The position numbers were made by a program, and so were the translations under genes. The notes under the pieces are model-generated. The model made no database searches. It was not told the origin of the DNA and saw nothing but the letters and a program-made list of their open reading frames with translations. DNA of 64,000 bases from Trebonia sp963795335. Its GTDB lineage: Bacteria > Actinomycetota > Actinomycetes > Streptosporangiales > Streptosporangiaceae. The stretch spans positions 434,001-498,000 of the forward strand of contig CAWCHI010000006.1 in NCBI GenBank assembly GCA_963795335.1, read 5' to 3'. Positions 1-8,152 of the stretch are shown here, in pieces (position 1 is the stretch's first letter; every line of letters begins with the position of its first letter).

Positions 1-62
1 GTTCGGATAACGCTTTCCGCCTTTTCTTGCTGCGCCCCCAAGAAGCGATATAACGTGTGTGC

Positions 63-503
63 GTGGACGTCAACGAGCGTGACGAGATCACCGCGTCGGT
101 CGCGGCCCACGGGGAGCTGGGCCCGGGCTACGACTCGGCGGTGGCCGAGGGCCTGGTGGAGCGCATCGGCGAGGAGATCGACCGGCGGATCGACGCGCGC
201 CTCGGCGGGCGCCCGTGGCCTGGTCAGGCCGCGCCCGACACGCGCGTGCCGCCCGCCTACCGGGGACCCGCGGTGCCTACCCCGGCCGCGCCGCCGGCTG
301 TCCCCGCGCCTCTGCCCGCGCCGCGCCGCGCCAGCGGGTTCAGCGGGGCGATCCTCGGGCTCGGGTCGATGGGCCTCGGTGTCGGGGCGACCGCGGTCGT
401 GGTGGCCCACCACGTGAACGCGGCCGCCGAGGTGCTGATCATCTTGCTGATCTGGGCCGCCATCGCGTTCATCAACTGGGCCCACTCCCAGCGCAAGCTC
501 TGA
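63..503 (+). CDS. Small two-helix membrane protein, function unknown
   Basis: A 146-residue protein of a type common in actinomycetes. The first third is charged and probably helical (VERIGEEIDRRIDARL), then comes a Pro/Ala-rich linker of about 40 residues, then two hydrophobic helices (roughly residues 93-115 and 120-138) and a short basic tail ending QRKL. I know of no assigned role; a membrane-anchored scaffold is only a guess. I chose the GTG at 63 because a TAACGT -10 box at 51-56 lies six bases upstream, the spacing of a leaderless mRNA; the in-frame GTG at 57 would overlap nothing but sits too close to that box. The stop codon lies inside a 19-bp tandem duplication. Confidence 0.6.
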   Translation: MDVNERDEITASVAAHGELGPGYDSAVAEGLVERIGEEIDRRIDARLGGRPWPGQAAPDTRVPPAYRGPAVPTPAAPPAVPAPLPAPRRASGFSGAILGLGSMGLGVGATAVVVAHHVNAAAEVLIILLIWAAIAFINWAHSQRKL

Positions 504-526
504 CGGCCAGCGCAAGCTCTGACGGC
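489..526 (+). repeat. 19-bp tandem duplication across a stop codon
   Basis: Two identical copies of CAGCGCAAGCTCTGACGGC lie head to tail (489-507 and 508-526). The first copy contains the last codons and TGA of the small membrane protein gene; the second is outside it. A similar 19-bp duplication across a stop codon occurs at 8291-8328. Confidence 0.9.
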
Positions 527-628
527 CCGGCGCGGGCGCTGGCGGGGCCGGCAGGAAATTAAGTTGCCTGGTCGGGGCGTTGGAGCATAGGCTCTGCCTC
601 TCCTCCCCCCTGGCCAAAGGATTTCGTC

Positions 629-2022
629 ATGTCGTGGCGCCGTGCCCATGCCTCCGGCTGGGCCCGCCGGTACCGGGTGCTCGCCATCAGGGACTTCCGC
701 ATCCTGCTGGCGGACCGGCTGCTCGCGCCCTTCGCCAACGGGTTCTCGATCGTCGGGGTGTCCTTCGCCGTGCTCCGGGTGACCGGGTCGACCGCCGACT
801 TGTCGTACGTGATCGCCGCCCAGGCCGCCCCGATGCTGGTCTTCTCGCTGTTGTCGGGGGTATTCGCGGACCGGCTGCGGCCGCAGTGGGTTATTGTCGC
901 GGGCAACCTGTGCGTGGTCGTGGGCGAGGGCACCTTCGGGCTGCTGATGGTGATCAGCGGGCACCCGCCGCTCTGGGCGATGATCAGCCTGGAGGCGGTC
1001 AACGGCATCGGCGCGGCCGTGTTCTACCCGGCCTCCAACGCGCTGCTGCCGCAGATCGTGCCGGAGCCGCTGCTGCAGGAGGGCAGCTCGATCAGCCGCC
1101 TGGCGATGAACGCGGGCCAGATGACCGGCGCCGCCGCCGCGGGGGTGCTGGTGGCCGCGACCGGACCCGGCTGGGCGCTGACGCTGTGCGCGATCGCCAT
1201 GTCGGGCACCGTCCCGCTGTTGCTTATGGTCAAGAGCGGCGGGCAGGCGCGCGGGGCCGGCAGACGGCGGGCATGCTGGCCGAGCTGCGCGAGGGCTGGA
1301 CCGAGTTCCGCCAGCACACCTGGCTGTGGGCCACCGTCATCCAGTACTGCCTGGTGATGATGGCCTGGAACGGCGCCTTCATGGTGCTGGGCCCGGTGGT
1401 GGCCCGGGCGCACCTGGGCGGCGCGGCCGCGTGGGGCGCGATCTCCGCCGCCGAGGCGCTGGGGCTGATCGTCGGCGGGGTGATCTCGCTGCGCTACATC
1501 CCCCGCCGGCCGATGCTGTTCGTGGTCGCCACCGGGGGTACCTTCGCCCTGTCGCCGCTGGTCCTTGGCCTGGCGGCGCCGCTCACGGTGGTCTGCGGGG
1601 TCTCCTTCGCCCTCGGCCTGCTGGGCGAGGTGATGATGGTGCAGTGGACGGTGGCGATGGCGACCAGGATCCCGCCCGACAAGCTGGCCCGGGTGTCGTC
1701 CTACGACGCGTTCGGGTCTCTGGCCGCGATGCCGGTCGGCGCACTGGTCGCGGGCCCGCTGGCGGCCGCCGTCGGCGTCTCTTCGACCGAGTTCGCGGCG
1801 GCCGCGCTGATCGTCGCCGCCTCGGCCTTCACGCTGATCCCGCGGGACATCTGGACGATCCGCAGCGGCGACGTGACCGCGCGCGGCGCCCAGCAGGCGG
1901 TCGAGGACGGCGGCGTCCTCGGCCCGGTGCTCGCGGGCACCGCCCGGGCCGTCCCCGGGGCGGCGGGCGACGCTACCGCCAGTGCCCCAGCGGCAGCGGA
2001 CCTCGGCTCAGCACCGTCCTGA
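629..2022 (+). pseudogene. MFS transporter, one-base frame shift
   Basis: A major facilitator superfamily exporter of about 464 residues if repaired. The amino half (629 to about 1240) reads MSWRRAHASGWARRYRVL and gives about six membrane helices, with the loop-2 motif FADRLRPQW near residue 75. The carboxy half (about 1262-2022) continues in another frame from AGMLAELREGWTEF and gives the remaining helices. The span is 1394 bases, one short of a whole number of codons, so one base appears missing in the GC-rich stretch 1236-1270, within the central cytoplasmic loop. It resembles the EntS/MFS_3 drug or siderophore exporters; substrate unknown. Its end overlaps the convergent Lrp gene by 50 bases. 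A sequencing error is as likely as true inactivation. Confidence 0.75.
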
Positions 2023-2464
2023 TCGCGAAGGTGGAGTGGGCCTCGGTGACGCCGGGGATCGACAGCACCTGGTCCAGCAGCAGCTGCTCGTAGCCGGACA
2101 GGTCAGGCACGGCCGCCTCGACCAGGAAGTCGTCCGACCCCGAGACCAGGTAGCAGGCGACCACGGCCGGGATCGCGAGCAGCCCCTGCTCCATCACCTG
2201 CGAGGTCTCCCGCGAGTGACTGGCCACCTTGACCCCGATGAACACGGTCAGGGTAAGTCCGGCCCGGACCCGGCTGATCTCAGCCCGGTAACCGGCGATG
2301 ATCCCGTCCGCCTCCAGCGCCTTCACCCGGCGCAGGCAGGCGGACGGGGACAGGCCGACCGCATCGGCCAGGTCGACGTTGGCGATCCGGCCGTCCCGCT
2401 GCAGCCGGTCGACGATCGCACGATCCACCCGGTCCGGTACATGCTCTGGCATGTTCTTGAGCAT
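1973..2464 (-). CDS. Lrp/AsnC family transcriptional regulator
   Basis: A 163-residue one-component regulator. Residues about 10-60 are the AsnC-type winged helix (VDRAIVDRLQRDGRIANVDL, then SPSACLRRVKALE as recognition helix) and residues about 70-150 are the RAM ligand-binding domain that typically senses an amino acid and drives octamer formation. The ATG at 2464 gives MLKNMPEHV; ATG at 2452 is an alternative with no better ribosome site. It is divergent from an amino-acid permease/exporter 93 bp away, so control of that gene, and of itself, is the natural inference. A conserved RAM-type GSDDF motif is visible near residue 105. Its last codons overlap the convergent MFS gene. Confidence 0.85.
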   Translation of the reverse strand: MLKNMPEHVPDRVDRAIVDRLQRDGRIANVDLADAVGLSPSACLRRVKALEADGIIAGYRAEISRVRAGLTLTVFIGVKVASHSRETSQVMEQGLLAIPAVVACYLVSGSDDFLVEAAVPDLSGYEQLLLDQVLSIPGVTEAHSTFAIRTVLSRGPLPLGHWR

Positions 2465-2557
2465 AACGCCGCTATCGCACAATCTTGCAGCGCTTGAGTG
2501 GGCTATGCGAGCAATATTTGCCATCGCGTGCGAGTCGTTTCCGGCCAGGATCAGGGC
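2465..2557. promoter_or_regulatory. Divergent promoter region, Lrp gene and permease
   Basis: This 93-bp gap separates the starts of the Lrp-type regulator and the amino-acid permease. It is clearly richer in A and T than its surroundings (for example CAATATTTGCCATCG), as expected for overlapping promoters and an Lrp binding region. I could not define a single palindromic operator by eye. Confidence 0.45.
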
Positions 2558-3949
2558 ATGGAGAAGACAGCGCCCCCGGCCCTCCTGACCACCTCCCGCG
2601 GGGCCGCGCTCTACATCGGCGCCTTGCTCGGCCCGGGCCTGCTGCTCCTGCCGGGGCTGGCCGCCGCCGCCGCGGGCCCGGCCTCGGTGCTCGCCTGGGC
2701 CGGCCTGCTCGGGCTGTCGGGCCTGTTCGCGGTGGTGTTCGGAGCGCTCGCCCGTGACTTCGGCTCGGCCGGGGGGGTCATCGGCTACGTGCGGGCCGGG
2801 CTCGGCCCGCGGGCCAGCCTGGCGGCGGGCTGGGCGTTCCTGGCCGGGGTGGTCGCGGGCGCCCCGGTCGTCTGCCTGATCGGCGCGGGCTACGTCACCG
2901 AGCTGAGCGGCGGTGGCACGGCCGCCCGGGCCCTGGTCGCGGCGCTGCTCCTGGTGACCGTGCTGGCGCTGGCGGCGGGAGGCCTGCGCACCTCCGCCGC
3001 CGCCCAGCTGCTGCTGGTCGCGCTGCTGGTGGTCGTGGTCCTGGTGGCCGTCGGCGGGTCGGCTCACGCCGACCGGGCGGCCAACTGGACCCCGTTCGCG
3101 CCGCACGGCTGGCAGGCGGTCGGCCACGCGGCCGCCACGCTGATGCTGTCCTTCGTCGGCTGGGAGGCGGCGGCCCCGCTGACCACGCGCTTCCGTGACC
3201 CGGCGCGGCAGCTGCCGCGCGTCATCGGCATCGCCCTGGCCGTCACCAGCGTGCTCTACCTGGGGCTGGCGGTCGCCACGATCGGCGTGCTCGGAGCGGG
3301 CGCGCAGACCAGCGCGCCGCTGGCGGCGCTGCTGCGGGACGCGGCGGGCCCGGCGGGGACGGCCGCCGCCGCCGTGGCGGCGGTGCTGCTGACCCTCGGC
3401 GCGGTCAACGCCTACGTCACCGGGGCGGCGGCGATGACCAGGGAGCTGACCCGGCCGGCCCGCCGGGACGCGGCCGGCGGGGCGGAGCGGGCGCAGCGCC
3501 CGGCCCCGGCCTTCATCGCCGCGGTCGCGGCGGCCGGCCTCGCCGTGACCGGGCTGTACGGGGCGGGCCGCCTCAGCCCGGCCGCCCTCGTCACCCTGCC
3601 GACGACGCTGTTCCTGGTGGTATACCTCGGCTGCATGGTGGCGGCCGTCCGGGTCCTGCGCGGCCGGGCCCGGCTGGCCGCCGCCCCGGCCGCGGTCATC
3701 GTCGCGGTCGTGCTCGGCTACTGCGGCTGGGCGCTGCTGGCTCCGCTGGCAGTCGTGCTCGTCGCGGGGGCCGCGCCGCTGGCGGCCCGGGCCTGGACGC
3801 CGCGCTCGCGGGCCGGGCGCCTGCGGGCGTCCCGTTCGCGGGCGGCCCCTTCGGCCGGGCTTCGGCCCCCGAGCGCGGCGGCGGCGGCCACCGACACCAG
3901 TGCGGATTCTCGCGGCCACCTGGAATGTCAGACCCCCCGCGTAGCGTGA
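2558..3949 (+). CDS. APC-family amino acid permease/exporter (YjeH-like)
   Basis: A 463-residue polytopic membrane protein of the amino acid-polyamine-organocation superfamily. After MEKTAPPALLTTSRG the first helix carries the glycine-rich GALLGPGLLLLPG, which matches the TM1 substrate site of YjeH-like transporters, and about eleven to twelve hydrophobic segments follow up to residue 425. The tail of about 50 residues is Arg/Ala/Ser-rich and cytosolic. YjeH of E. coli exports methionine and branched-chain amino acids; with an Lrp-type regulator divergent from this gene, amino-acid export is the best guess, uptake the alternative. The ATG at 2558 is preferred over an upstream in-frame ATG because the extra 20 residues are not hydrophobic and do not match the family. 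Confidence 0.8.
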   Translation: MEKTAPPALLTTSRGAALYIGALLGPGLLLLPGLAAAAAGPASVLAWAGLLGLSGLFAVVFGALARDFGSAGGVIGYVRAGLGPRASLAAGWAFLAGVVAGAPVVCLIGAGYVTELSGGGTAARALVAALLLVTVLALAAGGLRTSAAAQLLLVALLVVVVLVAVGGSAHADRAANWTPFAPHGWQAVGHAAATLMLSFVGWEAAAPLTTRFRDPARQLPRVIGIALAVTSVLYLGLAVATIGVLGAGAQTSAPLAALLRDAAGPAGTAAAAVAAVLLTLGAVNAYVTGAAAMTRELTRPARRDAAGGAERAQRPAPAFIAAVAAAGLAVTGLYGAGRLSPAALVTLPTTLFLVVYLGCMVAAVRVLRGRARLAAAPAAVIVAVVLGYCGWALLAPLAVVLVAGAAPLAARAWTPRSRAGRLRASRSRAAPSAGLRPPSAAAAATDTSADSRGHLECQTPRVA

Positions 3950-3953
3950 GGGC

Positions 3954-4562
3954 ATGAACCTTCCGAAGCGCCTCCCCGGTCGCCGCGGGCACGCCGGCTG
4001 CCCCGGTCATGTCACCCCGGATGAGGGCCGCGATCCCCAGCCGCCCGCGGGGGAACGCGCGGCCTACATGAGCTGGGTGGCGTCCACGGTCGGCGAGCAC
4101 GGCTGGGCTATCTCCGGCCGGCATGGCGACGCGGCCGCGCCGCCGTGGGCCTACAGCGTGGGAATGTGGCTCACCTGCCAGGTGCCGGAGCTGGTGCTGT
4201 GCGGGCTTCCGGTGGAGAACGCGGCCTCGATCATCAACGCGCTCGGGGCGCGGGTAGCCGACGGCGAGGACTTCGGGCCCGACGACGTGCTCGATGACGT
4301 CTGCCCCGCGCCGCTCACCTTCCGGCCCGTCGAGGCGGGCTGGCGGGCACCCAGCGGGCTGCTCGGCATCTCCGACTCCTTCTACGGCATGGTCCGGCCA
4401 CCGTACCTGCAGGTCGTCTGGTCCGACCGGAACGGCCGGTTCCCCTGGGAGGAAGGCTTCGCCCCCGCCTTCGACCGGGCGCAGCCGATGCTGTGGCTTC
4501 CCCCAGACGACAACCCGCCGTCGGCCTGGACTCGCCTGAGCCAGCTCCTGTTAGCCTGCTGA
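3954..4562 (+). CDS. DUF4262 domain protein
   Basis: A 202-residue soluble protein. Residues about 37-190 match the DUF4262 pattern: HGWAISG, then PPWAYSVGMW, then VPELVLCGLPVENAASIIN, and a carboxy region with PPYLQVVWSD. The family has no established biochemical role that I know of; members often stand alone in actinomycete genomes. The start ATG is six bases after a TAGCGT box (3942-3947), so the message may be leaderless, although GAGGG between them could also serve as a ribosome site. It follows the permease by four bases and could be cotranscribed with it. The gene ends before a convergent hairpin terminator. Confidence 0.75.
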   Translation: MNLPKRLPGRRGHAGCPGHVTPDEGRDPQPPAGERAAYMSWVASTVGEHGWAISGRHGDAAAPPWAYSVGMWLTCQVPELVLCGLPVENAASIINALGARVADGEDFGPDDVLDDVCPAPLTFRPVEAGWRAPSGLLGISDSFYGMVRPPYLQVVWSDRNGRFPWEEGFAPAFDRAQPMLWLPPDDNPPSAWTRLSQLLLAC

Positions 4563-4630
4563 GCCGGGCCGTCGCCGGGAAGGACCGTGCGAAGATGATG
4601 CCCATGCGCAGTCCAGGGTGGTGGCGCGCG

Positions 4631-4664
4631 GCAGGCGGCGCCGCCCAGGGGCAGCGCCGCCTGC
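4631..4664. terminator. Bidirectional hairpin terminator
   Basis: GCAGGCGGCGC and its exact complement GCGCCGCCTGC enclose a 12-base loop between the convergent DUF4262 and ABC permease genes. There is no T-run, as is common in actinomycetes. Confidence 0.6.
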
Positions 4665-4673
4665 GCTCGCGGG

Positions 4674-5498
4674 TTACACGTTCCTGGCGTAGCTGCGGAA
4701 GGTACGCACCGACAGGGCGACCGCCAGCAGCGCGAGGATCAGCAGGCCGCCGAAGCGGATGCCGATCGCGGACCAGTCCGGGCTGGCACTCAGGGCCGAG
4801 CGGCCCATCTGCACCTCCCAGTTAAGCGGGTTCCAGTTGGCGATGGCCTGCATCCAGCCAGGCAGGAAGCTCGGCTGCATGAACGCGCTGGACAAGAACA
4901 TCAGCGGCAGCATGAAGAGCGTGTAGACGCCGATGACCGCCTCGCGGGCGCGGGTCAGCATGCCGGTCGTATTCGACAGGGCGCCCCACAGCACGCCGAC
5001 CTCGATCGCGGCCACGATGAGGACCATCATGCCGACGAAACCGCCGGGATAGCTGGCGCCGCCGGCCGCGCCCAGGCCGACGATGATCAGCGTCTGCACC
5101 GTGGTGGTGACCGCCTGCTCTGCGACCGAGGCGTTCATGATCGCCAGGCGGCTGGCCGGGGAGACCAGGAACCGGTTGAGCGTGCCCCGGTCGATCTCCT
5201 CGATCATCGACATGCCCGCCCACATGTTGCCGGACATCGCGTTCATCGCCACGACCCCCGGGACCAGGTAGGCCACATAGGACCCGTGGAAGCTGAACCC
5301 GGGGATGTCGATGACCTTGCGGAACATCTCCCCGAAGAGGAACAGCCAGATGGCCGGCTGGACCACGCCCATCGCCAGCACCAGCGGCTGGCGCACCAGC
5401 GCGCGCAGCTTGCGGCCGGTCAGGTGCCAGGTGTCCGGGATGACGGAGCTGCGGGCCGGGGCGAGCCCCACTCCGGCGGGAGCAATCGTGGTGGTCAT
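4674..5498 (-). CDS. ABC-2 type exporter permease (DrrB-like)
   Basis: A 274-residue integral membrane protein with six predicted helices, starting in the first third with LVLAMGVVQPAIWLFLFGEM and showing the family features PGVVAMNAM and the EIDRGTLNRFLVSPAS segment after helix 2, typical of the daunorubicin-type ABC-2 permeases. It forms the membrane half of an exporter with the ATPase encoded immediately upstream; the start ATG overlaps that gene's stop by four bases (ATGA), which indicates translational coupling. The substrate is unknown; a hydrophobic drug, lipid or secondary metabolite is typical. The PadR gene upstream is the likely regulator. Confidence 0.9.
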   Translation of the reverse strand: MTTTIAPAGVGLAPARSSVIPDTWHLTGRKLRALVRQPLVLAMGVVQPAIWLFLFGEMFRKVIDIPGFSFHGSYVAYLVPGVVAMNAMSGNMWAGMSMIEEIDRGTLNRFLVSPASRLAIMNASVAEQAVTTTVQTLIIVGLGAAGGASYPGGFVGMMVLIVAAIEVGVLWGALSNTTGMLTRAREAVIGVYTLFMLPLMFLSSAFMQPSFLPGWMQAIANWNPLNWEVQMGRSALSASPDWSAIGIRFGGLLILALLAVALSVRTFRSYARNV

Positions 5499-6310
5499 CG
5501 TCCCGCCACCTCCGCCAGCCGGGTCGCGTCGCTGTAGTGGCGCCCCGCGTAGTGCAGGTACACCTCGTCCAGGGTGCTGGCGCCCAGATCCTGCTTCAGC
5601 TGGCCGGGGTCACCCTCGGCGACGACCCGGCCCTGGTCGACGACCGCCAGCCGGCTGGCCAGCCGGTCCGCCTCGTCCAGGTAGTGGGTGGTGAGCAGGA
5701 CCGTCAGCCGGTCGCGGGCGGCGAGCGCGCTGATCTCATCCCACATCGCCGTCCGCGACTCCGGGTCGAGGCCGGTGGTGGGCTCGTCCAGGAACAGCAC
5801 CCGGGGCTGGTGCACCAGGCCGAGGGCGACGTCGAGGCGGCGCTGCATGCCACCGGAGTAGGTCTTGACGAACCGCCCGGCCGCGTCGGTCAGCCCGAAG
5901 CGGTCAAGCAGCTCGTCCGCCCGGGCCCGGGCGGTCCGGGTCGGCAGGCCGTACAGGTAGCCCTGCAGGATCAGGTTCTCCCGCCCGGTCGCGCCCGGGT
6001 CCGCCCCCGAGCGCTGCCCGACGACGCCGATGACCCGGCGGGCCTGGGCCGGGGCCGCGATGACGTCGATCCCCTCGACCGCGGCGCTGCCGTCGTCCGG
6101 GAGCGCCAGGGTGGTGAGGATCTTGACGGTGGTGGACTTGCCCGCCCCGTTCGGACCGACCAGGGCGAAGATGATGCCCCGGGGGACGCTCAGCGTCAGC
6201 CCGTCGAGCGCCTGCACCCGGGTCTTGCCCGGGCCGGGATAGGTCTTGACGAGGCCGCGGGCCTCGATCGAGAGGCCGCCGGGGGCGGTGCCCCCTGGTG
6301 GTGACTGCAT
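5495..6310 (-). CDS. ABC exporter ATPase (DrrA-like)
   Basis: A 271-residue ATP-binding subunit. Visible motifs in order are Walker A GPNGAGKST near residue 51, signature YSGGMQRR near 151, Walker B VLFLDEPTTGLD near 170 and the switch histidine in TTHYLDEA near 205; the end STLDEVYLHYAG is typical of DrrA-type proteins. It energises export through the coupled ABC-2 permease. The ATG at 6310 is chosen because AGGAGA lies at a good distance before it; the open frame continues upstream without a ribosome site. The gene lies 174 bp downstream of padR on the same strand, so the three may be one transcript or have an internal promoter. Confidence 0.92.
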   Translation of the reverse strand: MQSPPGGTAPGGLSIEARGLVKTYPGPGKTRVQALDGLTLSVPRGIIFALVGPNGAGKSTTVKILTTLALPDDGSAAVEGIDVIAAPAQARRVIGVVGQRSGADPGATGRENLILQGYLYGLPTRTARARADELLDRFGLTDAAGRFVKTYSGGMQRRLDVALGLVHQPRVLFLDEPTTGLDPESRTAMWDEISALAARDRLTVLLTTHYLDEADRLASRLAVVDQGRVVAEGDPGQLKQDLGASTLDEVYLHYAGRHYSDATRLAEVAGR

Positions 6311-6484
6311 GGTGGTATCTCCTCGTTGCTGGAACCGTGCTGTCGCTCCAGTCCCGCGAGGTGTCACCCGGCGTAGACTCATGACTGGGCCTCATGGCTG
6401 CCGCCTGTGGTGAACCGCGGGTCTGGTGGTGAGGTTGCGGCCCTGGTCCATGGTGTTCGCGCACCTGGACCGGGGTCGCCTTCT

Positions 6485-7159
6485 TTACTTCTGGCCTGGG
6501 TCGTCGTCCTCGGGCCACCCCCTCCTGGCGAGCTCGTCCAGTTCGGCGAACTCGGCCGGCATCTCACCGGTCTCGTGCAGGTGCCGCCAGCCGTCCATAC
6601 CGCTGATCGTCCCCGCGTTCAGCTCGTCGAGCAGGCCGCGGAGCCAGCCGGCCTGCGCCACGCGCATGGCGAGCTGGTACTCGGTCTCGATCAGCAGCAC
6701 GCGCGGCAGCCGCTCGGTGTACAGCTGCAGGTGGGCCTGCTGCCCGGTGATCTCCTTGTCCAGGGTGGCCAGCCGCGTGCTCAGCAGGCTGATCACCTCA
6801 TCCGGGGGCAGGATCCCCGCCTCCGACAGCGCCGCCGCGAAGCCGCCGCGCTCGTCCGCGGGGACCGACAGCAGCTCCGCCAGCCAGTCCCGCAGCTCGG
6901 CCAGGCCCAGCTCGGTGATCTGGTAGGTGGTGCGCTCGGGCTGGCGGCCCTCGCGCCCGGTGCCTGACTCGCGGATGAACCCGTACTTCTCCAGGTTGGC
7001 GACGACGGTGTAGAGCGAGCCCCAGTTGACCTTGAAGTTCTGGTCCTTGCCGCGAGTCCGCAGCGTCTGCGCCATCTCATACGGGTACATGGGCCGCTGC
7101 GCCAGGAGCGACAGCAGCGACAACGCCAGCAGGTTGCCCACCTTCCGCCGTTTCGCCAC
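6485..7159 (-). CDS. PadR family transcriptional regulator
   Basis: A 224-residue regulator of the longer PadR subgroup. Residues about 10-85 form the winged helix (LALSLLSLLAQRPMYPYEMA, then NWGSLYTVVANLEKYGFI as recognition helix and wing), and residues about 130-215 the helical dimerisation domain. Such repressors often control the multidrug exporter next to them and release it on binding the drug; here a DrrAB-like exporter follows on the same strand. The start is GTG at 7159, with GGAGCTGAGG upstream. Two overlapping inverted repeats 25-45 bp upstream of the start are candidate self-operators. Confidence 0.88.
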   Translation of the reverse strand: MAKRRKVGNLLALSLLSLLAQRPMYPYEMAQTLRTRGKDQNFKVNWGSLYTVVANLEKYGFIRESGTGREGRQPERTTYQITELGLAELRDWLAELLSVPADERGGFAAALSEAGILPPDEVISLLSTRLATLDKEITGQQAHLQLYTERLPRVLLIETEYQLAMRVAQAGWLRGLLDELNAGTISGMDGWRHLHETGEMPAEFAELDELARRGWPEDDDPGQK

Positions 7160-7183
7160 CGCCCTCAGCTCCTACCCTCGTCC

Positions 7184-7204
7184 ACGAGTACTCGTAGCCG
7201 AGTA
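7184..7204. promoter_or_regulatory. Candidate PadR operator
   Basis: ACGAGTACTCGT at 7184-7195 is a perfect 12-bp palindrome. It overlaps a second inverted repeat, TACTCG-TAGC-CGAGTA at 7189-7204. Both lie just upstream of the padR start, where an autorepressor would bind. Confidence 0.5.
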
Positions 7205-7317
7205 TAAGCACCGGCGTGGATCAGACTCAAGAGCTATCGCGAATTTGCGGCAATCTGGCCGATGGTCCACATCTTTTTGCTGTTATCCGGCGAGTTTGGC
7301 CAGCGCCCGCTCGAGGG

Positions 7318-7352
7318 GGAAACTTTTGCGGCCGGGACGCACAAAAGTTTCC
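7318..7352. repeat. 11-bp inverted repeat with AAAGTTTCC core
   Basis: GGAAACTTTTG (7318-7328) and its exact complement CAAAAGTTTCC (7342-7352) flank 13 bases. A degenerate third arm AAAAATTTCC follows at 7361-7370. The same core recurs at 25408-25436 and 60989-60999, all intergenic. Confidence 0.75.
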
Positions 7353-7478
7353 AAGTCGCCAAAAATTTCCGCGCTCACATTCGAGCGCGCGCCGATTACT
7401 CGGGTACGTGTGGTGTGGATGGGGTGCCTCATGACGCCGGGGACCGGTGCGGTCGGGCACGCGCGGCCCGCGGCGGGC

Positions 7479-7532
7479 GGCTGCCTCGGCGGGGGCGGCT
7501 GCCTCGGCGGGGGCGGTTGCCTCGGCGGGCGC
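7479..7532 (+). repeat. 18-bp tandem repeat, three copies
   Basis: GGCTGCCTCGGCGGGGGC occurs twice exactly (7479-7496, 7497-7514) and once with two changes (7515-7532). Confidence 0.85.
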
Positions 7533-7583
7533 CCGGCCCGCCACCAGGAAGCGGCGCGGGGACAGCGGCGCTGTGATGGGCGG

Positions 7584-7685
7584 TCGGCGGGAAATGGCGC
7601 GGAGATGACCGGCGGGGTGCCCGGCCCGGCGGGGTCGGCGGGAAATGGCGCGGAGATGACCGGCGGAGTGCCCGGCCCGGCGGGG
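7584..7685 (+). repeat. 51-bp tandem duplication
   Basis: Two copies of a 51-base unit beginning TCGGCGGGAAATGGCGCG lie at 7584-7634 and 7635-7685, with a single G/A difference in the second half (GGCGGGGTG against GGCGGAGTG). The near identity suggests a recent duplication. Confidence 0.9.
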
Positions 7686-7693
7686 CCGGACGC

Positions 7694-8152
7694 TTACAGG
7701 TCCCGCTCGTAGACGAACATCAGCGGGCCGTCGCCTCCCGAACGGTTGCTGAAGCCGAGGCTCTCGTACAGGCGGCGCGCGGCCTGGTCGGGCTCGTCAA
7801 CCCCGATGTCCATCGTGTCGGCGCCACGGCCGCGGGCTTCGCGCAGCGCCGCCTCCATCAGGGCGCGGCCTGCCCCCTGTCCCCGGCGGCCGGGCACCAC
7901 GTACAGCTCGGCCAGATAGCACTCGAGGCCGTCGCTCCAGATGGCGGCGCGAAAGCGGAGCACCGCCAGCCCGTCAGGACCGTCTCCGGTCAGCAGGACA
8001 AGCGTGTCCCCGTGGCCGAGCAGTTCCCGCATCCGTTCCGCCAGCACCGCCGGATCCGGGGTGGGCTCATCGAACTCGCGGTTGAAGTCATGCAGCAGCT
8101 GCCCGATCGCGTCGACGTCACCCAGGCCGGCCAGGCGAATGCCGTGTTCCAC
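7694..8152 (-). CDS. GNAT family N-acetyltransferase
   Basis: A 152-residue single-domain acetyltransferase. The acetyl-CoA pyrophosphate loop is RRGQGAGRALMEAAL (about residues 88-102), preceded by the strand AELYVVPG; the final ARRLYESLGF matches the family's conserved end. It moves an acetyl group from acetyl-CoA to an amine whose identity cannot be read from sequence. The ATG at 8152 starts MEHGIRLAGLGDVDAIGQL, a typical GNAT beginning. It is flanked by the repeat-rich stretch and by pfkA, and looks monocistronic. Confidence 0.85.
   Translation of the reverse strand: MEHGIRLAGLGDVDAIGQLLHDFNREFDEPTPDPAVLAERMRELLGHGDTLVLLTGDGPDGLAVLRFRAAIWSDGLECYLAELYVVPGRRGQGAGRALMEAALREARGRGADTMDIGVDEPDQAARRLYESLGFSNRSGGDGPLMFVYERDL

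Larger units (their letters stand above)
7205..7693. other. Gene-poor stretch with inverted and tandem repeats
   Basis: No gene with recognisable homology lies between the padR promoter and the acetyltransferase gene. The left part (7205-7400) is unusually rich in A/T runs for this DNA and holds the word TTGCTGTTATC at 7277-7287 and an inverted repeat at 7318-7352. The right part (7440-7690) is very GC-rich and made largely of 18-bp and 51-bp tandem repeats. An open frame on the plus strand from ATG 7431 to 7712 crosses these repeats in phase but matches nothing I know. Confidence 0.5.

Noticed and set aside
1973..3955. A 660-codon minus-strand frame joining the Lrp gene to sequence antisense to the permease
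   Set aside because: Only the last 163 codons match a family; the rest is antisense of the amino-acid permease and lacks a start signal.
7431..7712. Small Cys/Gly-repeat peptide gene
   Set aside because: The frame is open and in phase with the repeats, but there is no ribosome site or similarity and it overlaps the acetyltransferase gene; kept only as a finding.
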